Shown here in pieces: positions 8,864 through 17,400 of a stretch of 64,000 bases of DNA. How positions within the stretch are numbered: the stretch's first letter is position 1; every line of letters starts with the position of its first letter. Position numbers and translations under genes: made by a program. Source of the stretch: DAHUYF01 sp963789275. Its GTDB lineage: Bacteria; Pseudomonadota; Alphaproteobacteria; ATCC43930; CGMCC-115725. A model generated the notes under the pieces. It did no database searches. It saw nothing but the letters and a program-made list of their open reading frames with translations, and was not told where the DNA came from. Where the stretch lies: contig CAWBKF010000056.1 of assembly GCA_963789275.1 (NCBI GenBank), positions 6,604-70,603 on the forward strand, given 5' to 3'.

Positions 8864-9355
8864 CTAGCCGTTGACGCGCTCGTTGGGGACGAGGTCGAAG
8901 GCGATCTTGCACGCTGGGCAGGACGCGATCGTGCCCAGATGCGTGCCTGGATCCGGCCGGTCCTTGGTGCCGGAGATCTGCAGCACGTGCTCGCCAGCCT
9001 CCTGCGGCGTCATGCCGAACTTGCGCTCGGCTGCCCAGGTCTTGACCCGCGCCACGGTCGTGCCGGGACCGAAGTGGTGATGCACGGTCTCGCCGTTGAA
9101 GGTGACGGCCACCTCCACATGGCGGCAGCGGTGCAGATGGACCTTGATGCCGGCATGGCCGGCGTGGTCGCGGAGCAGGCAGCTCTCATCCACCGGCTCG
9201 TCGCGGTCTTCGAGGTAGATCAGGGTCTCCTTGTCGAGAACGTGCTTCTCGATGATCGCGATCTTGATGGCGGCGAAGCTGTGATCCGGGGCGGCTTCGA
9301 AATGCGCGATCTCGCGGATTCCCTCGCCCTGGTAGAAGATGTCGATTGACGTCAT
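8864..9355 (-). CDS. Tandem ubiquitin-like (ISG15-like) modifier protein (BilA-like)
   Basis: This 163-residue protein is made of two beta-grasp ubiquitin-like domains, about 1-77 and 78-163. The second resembles the multi-ubiquitin DUF2604 type, with its V-A-R-V-K-x-W-A and H-V-L-Q-I-S-G segments. It ends in V-P-N-E-R-V-N-G, so the last residue is an exposed glycine ready for E1 activation without trimming. Two-domain modifiers of this kind are the ISG15-like BilA of the BIL anti-phage systems, where the modifier is attached to phage structural proteins. It starts at ATG 9355 with AAGGAG 8 nt upstream; the GTG at 9364 overlaps that site. It is first in its operon, behind a strong shared promoter element. 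Confidence 0.88.
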   Translation of the reverse strand: MTSIDIFYQGEGIREIAHFEAAPDHSFAAIKIAIIEKHVLDKETLIYLEDRDEPVDESCLLRDHAGHAGIKVHLHRCRHVEVAVTFNGETVHHHFGPGTTVARVKTWAAERKFGMTPQEAGEHVLQISGTKDRPDPGTHLGTIASCPACKIAFDLVPNERVNG

Positions 9356-9407
9356 GTGCGGCACTCCTTGCTGGGATCAGGAGTGCGGCCCCTTTGCCAT
9401 TCTCCGT

Positions 9408-9450
9408 CCCTTCAAGAGGTGATCGGAAAAAACAGGGGGGACCCGGAAAG
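9408..9450 (-). promoter_or_regulatory. Promoter element of the ubiquitin-like operon (shared regulon motif, copy 1)
   Basis: On the minus strand this reads CTTTCCGGGT (9450-9441), a 15-nt spacer that is C-rich at its start and T-rich at its end, and CGATCACCT (9425-9417), followed by GAAGGG. It lies about 60 nt before the ubiquitin-like start codon. Two further copies with the same 15-nt gap stand before the sigma-factor gene and before the YhaO-like gene. The layout of two conserved boxes about 15 nt apart is that of an alternative-sigma or ECF promoter (-35 and -10). It is inferred to be read by the island's own sigma factor. Confidence 0.75.
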
Positions 9451-9465
9451 GCGGAGCGCGACTTT

Positions 9466-12400
9466 TTAAGAAAGGTCGAGCGGCCCCTTCGGCGCCGCCG
9501 GGCAGATGAAGAAATGCGGGCAGCGCGGGCAGGTGACCGGATTGATCTCGGTCGGGAAGTTCCCGTCGTTGATTCCGGAGAGCATCGCCTGCGTCTTGTC
9601 GCGCCGATTGCCGAACTTCTCATCGGTGATCTCGACGAACTCCATGACGCCGTCGGTCAGGTGCAAGGCTTCGACCACAAATCCGTCCTTGAGGTGCACC
9701 TCACCGGCAAGCCGATAGAGGGTGTATTCGAGTCCGTCATATTCTTCCTTGGTTCGGTAGCCGGTGCGCACGCGCCGCAGAACGACCTTGCCGTCGAGCA
9801 TTTCGGCGCGCTCATTCGGTTCGACCACGACACGACCGTTCGGGAAGTCGATCGCAAGCGGCTCCGATTTTTGGAAGCGGCGCCCGGCGCCGGAACGCAC
9901 CAACGCGCCGACCAGGCGCGAGGCGAGCTGCCGGTAGTCCCCGGCAAAAGCGTGATCCTTGGGACCGCGATCCTGCCAGATCGATTCGAAGGCGGCCTCC
10001 GCGTCCGCCTCTGCGGGGTCGCCCTCCAAGCGCGCCTGCGACATCCAGCGGATCAGCTGATAAAGGCAATCATGCGTGCGTGCGAAGGCGGTCGCCTTGC
10101 GGGCACCGCCGAGGCCCAGCACGTGCGTATAGAAAAAGCGGCGCGGGCACTTCTGGTAAAGCTCAAGTCGCCGATCGGAGAGGATCCAATCCGGCCCGTA
10201 AGTGATTTCGATGGGCTGCGGCCGCGGGGCATCGGGCGGCAAGGGCGCGGTCGGCGGAGATGCCGTCTCGTGCACCAGCTGCAACAATGGCTTGGTCAGA
10301 AGCTTGGATGAAGAGCGCTTGTCGCCATTTGCGTAAAAGCGCGGCTGATAGAGTCGCAGGTAAGTGCGCGCGCGCGACATCGCTACGAAGAAAAGACACT
10401 CCTCCTCTATGGCGTGCGAGTGCTTCGCTTCATCCGAGACGCTGCCTTGCGCGCCCGCAATGAGCCCGATCGGAGGGGGGCAGCGTTGGCCCGTGTAGGA
10501 GGTCGGGAAGCTTCGCGTCGCAAGGCCAGGCAAGTGCACTGCCTCGAACTCAAGGCCCTTGCTGCCATGGACAGTCATTAGCCGGACCGCATCCATATGA
10601 AGGGCGGGGGCCGGCACTTGCCGCAGATCCCGCTCTTCTGCGAGCAGCACGAGCTGGCGGACCCGATCGAGGGCACGCTGAATCGGAAGGCCGAACCCGA
10701 CCGGGCTGTGGTCGCGCAGGAAATTCAGGAATTGCCAGACCGCAACGTTGCGCATCCGCGCCGGAACCGTGGCGGCACCCGCCATGGTGCGGCCGATATC
10801 CGTGCGATCGAGCAGATAGGTCGTGAGAAAGTCCCATGGCTGGCTTTGAGGTGCGAGTCCTTTCAGGTCAGCAGCGAGTCGCCGGAAACCGTTGCCGGCC
10901 TCCGTTGACAGGCTCGTCAGGTTGGCGAGCTCGTCGAGCCGCTCCACCGAGCGTTTTCGCTCATCGCGCAAGTGAATAAGAGCAACGTGAATGTCCTGAA
11001 GCGGAATGCCGTAACGCGGCAAGACTCCCACGCGGACCAGCGCATCGCCAAAGGGATCCACGGCGAGACTCATCAACGCCAGGAGGTCGCGGATTTCGTC
11101 GCGCTCGAACAGGCTTCCCAAGTGCAGAACCGGAATGTTGCGTGCCTCAAGCGCGGCGGCGATTTCATTCAGGCGGCGGTTGGAGCGGCAAAGAACCGCC
11201 TGGTCTCGCAGCCGCACGTCCTTCGCTTCCAATTCTCGGATCGCAGCGGCAATGCCTTCCTCTTCGTCTTCGTCGCGATCGAATTTGCGCAGATCAAGTC
11301 CCTCCTGGCCCACGCCGCGATCAGGGGTCAACTTGAGCGCCAGCATGTCTTTGGACGCGCCCATGTCCTTCGCGAAAGCCGTGAATGCATCGATGACCTG
11401 TTGGGTCGAGCGGTAACTGATCCCGAGCTGGTCGATGTCGGCTGTTGGAAACAATTCGGCTTTGAAACTCGCCACATTGACGGAGGAGGCGCCGCGAAAG
11501 CGGTAGATCGATTGCCGCGCGTCGCCCACGACCCACAAGCGCTTGCCGTCGCCGGCAATGGCTTTCACCAGGCGTACGCTTGCCCGGTTCACGTCCTGGT
11601 ATTCATCGACGAGAACATGGCGGTGGCGCAATTGAACGGCCGCTTGGATCGCCTTGTTGTTTTCCAGGAGCAGGGTCGGCCCCATGATCAAGTCGCCGAA
11701 ATCCACGGCCTTATGATCGGCCTTCGCGCGCTCATAGCGTTCGTAGACAGCGGCGATCTCAAGACATTTCTTCGCGGCGGCCTGCTTCTCCTCGTCCTCG
11801 CCTGCGTCTTCTTCCATCTTTTGAGCGAGGGCTAGATAGCCTTTGTCGTCGTATAGCTCGTCCTTGGCGCGAGAGATTGCGCTCAAAATCTCTTTCAAGA
11901 TCAGGGCGGGGTCCCAAAGATTGCGATAATGAACCAGCGGCAAGGTCGGCAGGATTTCTTCCAGCACAGCAATCGCATCGCTGCGGTCGAACAGAGCCGG
12001 GTCCGGCGGAAGCTTGAACTCCTCATAATGCCGACGAATGAGATCGAGCCCGAAAGCGTGGAATGTTCCGATCCAAATCTTCGGAGCCTTGTCTGGCGCA
12101 GCAACACTAACCCGTTCGGCCAATTCACCGGCGGCACGGTTTGAGAAGGTCAGAACAAGGATCGAAGCGGGATCAACTCCCTCCTCAAGCAAAGAGAGGA
12201 TGCGCTTGACCAGCGTCTTCGTTTTACCCGTTCCCGGACCGGCCTGGAGCTGAAACGGCGCGCCGCGATGTGCCGCCGCGCGATCTTGCGCCGGGTCTGG
12301 CCGGGACGGACGGGCCAGGGGGCTGTCGGAGTCTTCATCCGTGGGGGGAGGCGGCAGAAGAATCACATCCAGGATTTGCTGGCGCACGAGCGGCACCGGC

Positions 12401-12894
12401 AAATCGAGCTGCTTGGCGATGTCGGACGCCGTCAGGGCTTGGTCGACAAACATCCGTCGCGCGGACGATCGGGGGAAAAGAAACGCCCGCGCAAACACAT
12501 TGGCTTGCAGCTCCCGGCGCTCATGTGCGCCGTAGTCCTCGACGCGCTGCAGACCGACCGGCGCGGCTTCCATTGAACGCGATGGATCCACGTCCTCGGC
12601 GCTGCAGGCGATGGACCCCGCGTGGATGCATTCGTGCCCGATCTCGTGCGCAACGACGAGCGCGCGTTGCGATTCATTGCCGACATCCTCGGCGAATATC
12701 GTGCCGCTTTGATCGTCGAAGACCGCGCGCGCGCCCTTGAGCGCCGGATCGCCTGTCGGAAGCCATGTCAATTCAAGCTTGAGATGCTTGATTGCGGCAT
12801 TGACCAGATCCATAGGCTTCTTGGGCGTCCCGTCGCCCGCCACCTGATGGTGCAGGTCCTCCGCAGCCTTCCGGATGGGTTCGAACGAATCCAT
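9466..12894 (-). CDS. ImmA/IrrE metalloprotease - UvrD/Rep helicase - AddB/Cas4-like nuclease fusion
   Basis: This is an 1142-residue fusion. Residues 1-150 form an ImmA/IrrE (COG2856) zinc peptidase with HEIGH at 83-87 and E-x-Q-A-N at 128-132. Residues 210-830 are a UvrD/Rep SF1 helicase with AGPGTGKT at 218-225, VDEYQD, DARQSIYRFRGA and V-H-G-S-K-G-L-E-F. The C-terminus resembles the PD-(D/E)XK nuclease of AddB/Cas4. It keeps the iron-sulfur cysteines (one in YQKCPRRF, then Cys1122, 1125 and 1131), but the catalytic D and D-x-K positions read NERAE and RRVRTG, so cutting activity is doubtful. It is third in the sigma-factor operon, 3 nt after the HTH-like gene. ImmA/IrrE domains usually cleave a partner repressor, and that partner may be the gene before it. 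Confidence 0.88.
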   Translation of the reverse strand: MDSFEPIRKAAEDLHHQVAGDGTPKKPMDLVNAAIKHLKLELTWLPTGDPALKGARAVFDDQSGTIFAEDVGNESQRALVVAHEIGHECIHAGSIACSAEDVDPSRSMEAAPVGLQRVEDYGAHERRELQANVFARAFLFPRSSARRMFVDQALTASDIAKQLDLPVPLVRQQILDVILLPPPPTDEDSDSPLARPSRPDPAQDRAAAHRGAPFQLQAGPGTGKTKTLVKRILSLLEEGVDPASILVLTFSNRAAGELAERVSVAAPDKAPKIWIGTFHAFGLDLIRRHYEEFKLPPDPALFDRSDAIAVLEEILPTLPLVHYRNLWDPALILKEILSAISRAKDELYDDKGYLALAQKMEEDAGEDEEKQAAAKKCLEIAAVYERYERAKADHKAVDFGDLIMGPTLLLENNKAIQAAVQLRHRHVLVDEYQDVNRASVRLVKAIAGDGKRLWVVGDARQSIYRFRGASSVNVASFKAELFPTADIDQLGISYRSTQQVIDAFTAFAKDMGASKDMLALKLTPDRGVGQEGLDLRKFDRDEDEEEGIAAAIRELEAKDVRLRDQAVLCRSNRRLNEIAAALEARNIPVLHLGSLFERDEIRDLLALMSLAVDPFGDALVRVGVLPRYGIPLQDIHVALIHLRDERKRSVERLDELANLTSLSTEAGNGFRRLAADLKGLAPQSQPWDFLTTYLLDRTDIGRTMAGAATVPARMRNVAVWQFLNFLRDHSPVGFGLPIQRALDRVRQLVLLAEERDLRQVPAPALHMDAVRLMTVHGSKGLEFEAVHLPGLATRSFPTSYTGQRCPPPIGLIAGAQGSVSDEAKHSHAIEEECLFFVAMSRARTYLRLYQPRFYANGDKRSSSKLLTKPLLQLVHETASPPTAPLPPDAPRPQPIEITYGPDWILSDRRLELYQKCPRRFFYTHVLGLGGARKATAFARTHDCLYQLIRWMSQARLEGDPAEADAEAAFESIWQDRGPKDHAFAGDYRQLASRLVGALVRSGAGRRFQKSEPLAIDFPNGRVVVEPNERAEMLDGKVVLRRVRTGYRTKEEYDGLEYTLYRLAGEVHLKDGFVVEALHLTDGVMEFVEITDEKFGNRRDKTQAMLSGINDGNFPTEINPVTCPRCPHFFICPAAPKGPLDLS

Positions 12895-12897
12895 TCT

Positions 12898-13554
12898 CTA
12901 GTCCCGAAAACGGAGCAAACGGCGTTGCTGCTCTTCGCTTAGTCCAGATGTCTTCACCGCTTCCTCGAAACTTTGCCTTGCGGTCGCAGCAGGCTTTCCC
13001 TCCGCCTTGTAGAGTTGGCGGCCGGCCGCGACAGACTCTTGTGGCGCATAGAGGTGCGCAGCCATTGCTTCGGTTTCTTCATCCATCTCCTCAGCGAGAT
13101 GCCGGCAATATGTTTTTGGAATTGAAATAGGCTCTATCGTCCTATCCCGCAGCTTCGAAAGGAAGGCGCTATTGATGTCGAGCCGTGATGCGAGCGCACG
13201 AAATCCCGGCCGATCGAGCGTCGCGAATGGATTTTCCACGGAAGCCGTCGCGGCGCGGGCGGGCGAGGTCGCCGCCCGCGCCTGGCGGCGTTCGTAGAGC
13301 CGGTTTTCAAACTGGCTCATGACGCGCGACACCACGTCGCTGATCGCGTCGGCATCGGCGGGGACATCCTCCTCGTCGCTCTGGTGCATGAGCGAGTCAA
13401 CCGCAAGTTCAATGGCGAATTCGGTGAGCGCGTCGGCATGCTGCGGATAGCGCCGCGCGAATTCGTCGAGCAGTTCGGCGTCCGGAACAGCCTTCGCCAG
13501 CGACATAGCGTACATGGCGTCTCGCAGGGACGTTTGGGTGGCGGCGGTGATCAT
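12898..13554 (-). CDS. Small HTH-like protein, possible anti-sigma or repressor partner
   Basis: This 218-residue protein is not recognised as a named family. It begins with a helical segment bearing a RRYPQHADALTEFA stretch like the N-termini of sigma-associated regulators. A low-complexity linker follows (about 90-108), then a region at 118-150 (FRALASRLDINSAFLSKLRD) that reads like a helix-turn-helix. The ATG at 13554 overlaps the sigma-factor TGA (ATGA) and has GGAGG just upstream. Its position between a sigma factor and a protein carrying an ImmA/IrrE protease suggests it is the regulatory target: an anti-sigma factor or XRE-like repressor. That role is inference from gene order and has no direct motif proof. 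Confidence 0.6.
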   Translation of the reverse strand: MITAATQTSLRDAMYAMSLAKAVPDAELLDEFARRYPQHADALTEFAIELAVDSLMHQSDEEDVPADADAISDVVSRVMSQFENRLYERRQARAATSPARAATASVENPFATLDRPGFRALASRLDINSAFLSKLRDRTIEPISIPKTYCRHLAEEMDEETEAMAAHLYAPQESVAAGRQLYKAEGKPAATARQSFEEAVKTSGLSEEQQRRLLRFRD

Positions 13555-14300
13555 AGGTCCTCCTTCAATGTCTTGAGCTGCTTGTCGGCGGCAGCAAGGC
13601 GGTAGCGAATCGTCCGCTTGTCCACCTTGCAAATCTTTGCGGTCTGTTCCTCCGTGTGTCCGATGATGCGGCGGAGCACGACGGCGCGCTTTTGAGCCGG
13701 CGGTAGCTTGTCGAGCGCCTTGATCACCTCGGGCAGGTACAGCCGGTCTTCCTGCGACGGACCGACGCTCGCCATCCGGGACAGCCGGGCCAGCATTTCC
13801 TCATCGAAAGCGGCCTCGCCCTCGCCGTCGTCGGCTTCGGGCAGATCAGTCAGCTCCTTGCGCTCGGACAGCGCCTTGCGGACGTGATCGATCCGAAGGA
13901 AGCGCAACGCCCGTAGAAACTTGCATTCATAAAAGTCCAGCTCGTCCTCGTGCCCTTCCGTGCCGTCTTGCGTGAACATCATCGCGAGATCGCTGAGAAT
14001 CTCGTGCTGGACCGACTTGGCGTCCCTCATCCGGCTGTCCGGCACCGTGCGCTCGAGATTGGCCTCGGCGCGCTTGAGGAGCTGCGGCATCAGCACCCTG
14101 GCGATACGGTCCTCGCCGCGGCGGAGGGCATCGCGGAGGAGATGAACGAGACACTCCGACGGCAGGAAATCGCCGGATTGCGGATTTGTCTCGCGCGCGC
14201 GCCGGGAGAGGGCGGCCCAATCCTGGGTCAGTGCGATGTCGGTCTTCCGTTCGATACCCGGCGGGCGGGTTAGGTCCTTCTTCGACAACGGACGTGCCAT
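13551..14300 (-). CDS. ECF-like sigma-70 family RNA polymerase sigma factor
   Basis: This 249-residue protein has a divergent region-2-like segment (about 95-150, with D-F-Y-E-C-K-F-L-R-A-L-R-F). Its sigma region 4 is clear at 190-245: LDKLPPAQKRAVVLRRI, then a helix-turn-helix around C-K-V-D-K-R-T-I-R-Y-R-L. It would direct RNA polymerase to special promoters. ATG 14300 is chosen over an upstream ATG at 14354 because a purine-rich GGGGGCGAG precedes it and because the upstream ATG falls inside the promoter element. The gene is preceded by copy 2 of the shared element, so it is probably autoregulated. It is first in an operon with the HTH-like and helicase genes. Confidence 0.82.
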   Translation of the reverse strand: MARPLSKKDLTRPPGIERKTDIALTQDWAALSRRARETNPQSGDFLPSECLVHLLRDALRRGEDRIARVLMPQLLKRAEANLERTVPDSRMRDAKSVQHEILSDLAMMFTQDGTEGHEDELDFYECKFLRALRFLRIDHVRKALSERKELTDLPEADDGEGEAAFDEEMLARLSRMASVGPSQEDRLYLPEVIKALDKLPPAQKRAVVLRRIIGHTEEQTAKICKVDKRTIRYRLAAADKQLKTLKEDL

Positions 14301-14353
14301 CTCGCCCCCTTTCAAGCACCGGCTTTTACCGGGCGTCCAATTCGTTCGGCCCA

Positions 14354-14396
14354 CCCTTCACTAGGTGATCGAAAAAAAGGAGGGGTACCCGGAAAG
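14354..14396 (-). promoter_or_regulatory. Promoter element of the sigma-factor operon (shared regulon motif, copy 2)
   Basis: The minus strand carries CTTTCCGGGT (14396-14387), a 15-nt spacer with a run of seven Ts, and CGATCACCT (14371-14363), then GAAGGG. The two boxes match copies 1 and 3 perfectly (copy 1 differs only in flanks and spacer), and the distance between them is the same. It sits about 60 nt before the sigma-factor ATG. This makes a positive feedback loop likely. Confidence 0.75.
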
Positions 14397-14497
14397 CTGA
14401 ATCCGAAAATCTTTTAAGTCTAATTTCATCAAGAAAAATCAATATGTTAGATGGAGTGATAACACAAGTTACGGAAATAGCGGGAGATCCCGGGCCG

Positions 14498-17400
14498 CTA
14501 CGCAGCCTGCAAACGTGGCGGCGGGCTGGCGGCCACCGGCAGCGTAACGCTGTTGATCGGGGTGCCCAGGGCTTTTCGCGCGACCTCCAGCAGGTGCTCG
14601 TGGTGCGTGAAGAACAAGACTTGTGTCTTTCTGGCGAGCTCGCCCAAGACGCGGAAGCCTGCCGCCGCGCGCTTGTCGTCGAAGTTGATAAACAGGTCGT
14701 CCGCGATGAACGGCATGGGCTCGGCATGGTCGAGATAGCCCTCGATCGCGGCGATCCGGAGCGCGAGGTAGAGCTGGTCCGCGGTGCCGGTGCTCATACC
14801 GCCAACCGGGACCCGTCGGCCGTCATGGCGCAGGCTGGCGAGCTGCATGTTGTCGTGTTCGTCGAATTCAAGCTGCAGCGTTTGGAAAGACCCGCAGGTG
14901 AGGACGGCGAATAGCTGGCCCGCGCGCTTGAGGATCGGCGCCTGCTTCTCCCGCCGGTAGAGATCGATCGCCCATTGCAGCAATACGACGGCGGAGCGAA
15001 GGCGTACATACTGCTCGGCGATCTTGGTCATCTCGGCGAGCGCGGCTTGCCGGTCCGCGGCATCCCTCGCCGCTAGGTCGTCCCCGCCGACGGCCTCAAA
15101 AGTCTGGCGGGCGGTATTGCGGGCCTCGCGCGCTTCCATCAGCCGATTGCGCAATTCCTGCACTTCTTCGGCGACCGTCTGGTCCTTGGCCGCGACGGCG
15201 TCCAGGTCGATGCCCGAGCACTCGGCGCCCAACTCCGCAACCGAAAGACCATCACCATCCTGCGTCAGCACGGTCGTATGCCGATCAAGCTCGGCGCTGA
15301 GCTTCCGCATCTCGTCGGAGCCCTGAATTGCACTCCGCAATTCGTCGGTCGACGCGACACCGGCGTTTTGCTGGAGCTGTGCAATGGTTTCGCGCGCCTC
15401 GCGGCTCGATTCACGGCACTCGTCGATCTTCTCCTGCAAGCCGGTGATGTCTGCGTCCTTTGCGGCCCTCAGATCCCTTACGCGTGCTGCGTGTGCAGCC
15501 TGGCGATCGAGCTCCAAGACAGCTTCCTCGGGATCCGTGCCATTCAGGCGCGGTGCAATGGCGTGCGCCAAGGCCGCCACGTCGGCCTCGAACGCTTTCA
15601 CATCGCGCTCGATCTTTTCGATACGCTCATGCCGTAGTTCGTTGATCCGGACTGCCGCCTCGCGCATGTCGTCGATCGCGTTGATCTGCGCTTCGGTCGT
15701 CTCCGGCGTCGCCGTGGCAGCGAGTTGCAGCGCCTTCAGGGCGGCCTGCCACGCGCTCGTCCACTCCGTCCACTCCGCCTCGGCCTTTTCCAGATCCTTG
15801 CGTTTTCGCGTAACCAGGCCCGTCGCCTTGCGGTGCGCCTCATTGAGATCGCGGGCCGTCTTGGCGGCGTTTTCGTGCCGGCGCTCCTGCGCCGCCGCGG
15901 CCTCGATAACCAGATGGAGCGGCTGGGCAGCAAGAGAGGTTGTGGAAACCCCCAACGCCTCAAGTTCGGCTGTGACGAGACGTTTGCCCTCGTCCTCGCG
16001 CAGTTGCCATCCGTCTGTATGCCGCTCAGCCGCCGAGAGCCGCGCGTTCAGGTCCAGGATCTCGGACCGCGTGCGCAGCCACTCGATCATCACGTTTGGA
16101 TCTTGTGGCGTGACGGAGCTGACCGACCACAGTGCGGTCCAGGCGGCATCCAGAGTTGTGCGCTCCTGCGCCAATGCCTGTTCTTCCAATGCCAGGGATT
16201 CCAGCAGGGCGTCCTGCTCGCCGATCTGGCGGCCAATGACCGCAAGCTGCGCGGCAGCGTCGGCGTGCTCAAAGCGCCGATCAGCAGCCGAGTCTGCACC
16301 GCGCATTGCGGCCTCGAACTCCTGCGCCAACGCATCGGGCGGACCGAAGGCCACCATCTCATCTTCGGAAACCGCAACACCTTCTACATGGCGGCGCCGG
16401 ATGATTGACCAGCCGGTATCACGCCGGCCGCGCAAGCGTTCAAGCTCGTCGGCTGCCACGACGTGCTCGTCGGCGATGAGGCGTTCATGGGCTTTCCGGT
16501 GCCGGACGCGCTCCTGCTCCGCATTGCGGATCCGTTCGCGGCAAATCCGCTGCCGCTGCTCCAAGCTCCGGCAGGCGTCTCGGTGGGCTTCAACCGAAGC
16601 CAGCGGGGGAGCCGGCGTCGATTCCAGGACGGCAGCATCGGCGACTGCCGGCCGCAAGAGCTTCAGCAGGCGTGCAATTGCGGTCTGCGCCTCCTGTTCC
16701 CCGCGCTTCGAATTGGCAATCTGGCCGGCGACGTCGCCAAGTTCGCGCGTGGCCTTGATGACCGTCGCGAGCTTTGAGACATCTGTCACCGGCCCATGCG
16801 CTTCGATTTCCGCTGCGATCTCACCGAGTTTTTCCTCGGCCTCGGCCGTGGCGCTCTTCGCATTCTCTACCGCGCCGGATTGCGCCCCGCGGCGGTTGAG
16901 CAAACCGCGAAGGATCGCAACCTTGGCCTTGGCGGGAATGCGTGCGATCAACTGATCGATATCTCCGCTCCATTCAAGCTCGCCCGCGAGGCGGTTGAGA
17001 GTGGCTTCTGCCGCGGCCAATTCCGCCCGCCGCTTGGGCAGATCGGCTTTCCCGGCGCGAACCTGAATGCGGCGATCTCGGAGCTGTGCGATGTCTTCGG
17101 CACGTGCCAGGAAGGCTTCGTCGAAGATCAAGGCTGCGCATTCCGCCTTAAGCGCCGCGATCTGCTCGCCCAACGTCGCGATGCGCGCCGTGGCGCCCGC
17201 TTCATCCTTCGCGGCCTTCTCCAGAACCTTGGAAGCGTCAGCATCAAACGGGATGACCGCTCGGAGCGCGTCGATAGCGCTTTGTGTCTCCGCGCGCTTA
17301 CGCACGTCGCGGCAGACCCGGCGGATGCGGTTGAGCTTGCGCAATTCCGCCGATTTGAGTTCGATTTCGCTTTCGATGACACCATAAGCATCGTTGGCCG

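Noticed and set aside
11972..13000. Plus-strand frames opposite the helicase and the YhaO gene, for example 10972-11835 and 18388-19362
   Set aside because: They are antisense shadows with no recognisable domains opposite genes whose motifs are all present.
15384..16955. Long plus-strand frame of 523 codons antisense to the YhaN-like ATPase
   Set aside because: It is Arg/Ser/Ala-rich with no domain, lies wholly inside a gene with clear ATPase motifs and has no ribosome site; a shadow of the GC-rich codon usage.
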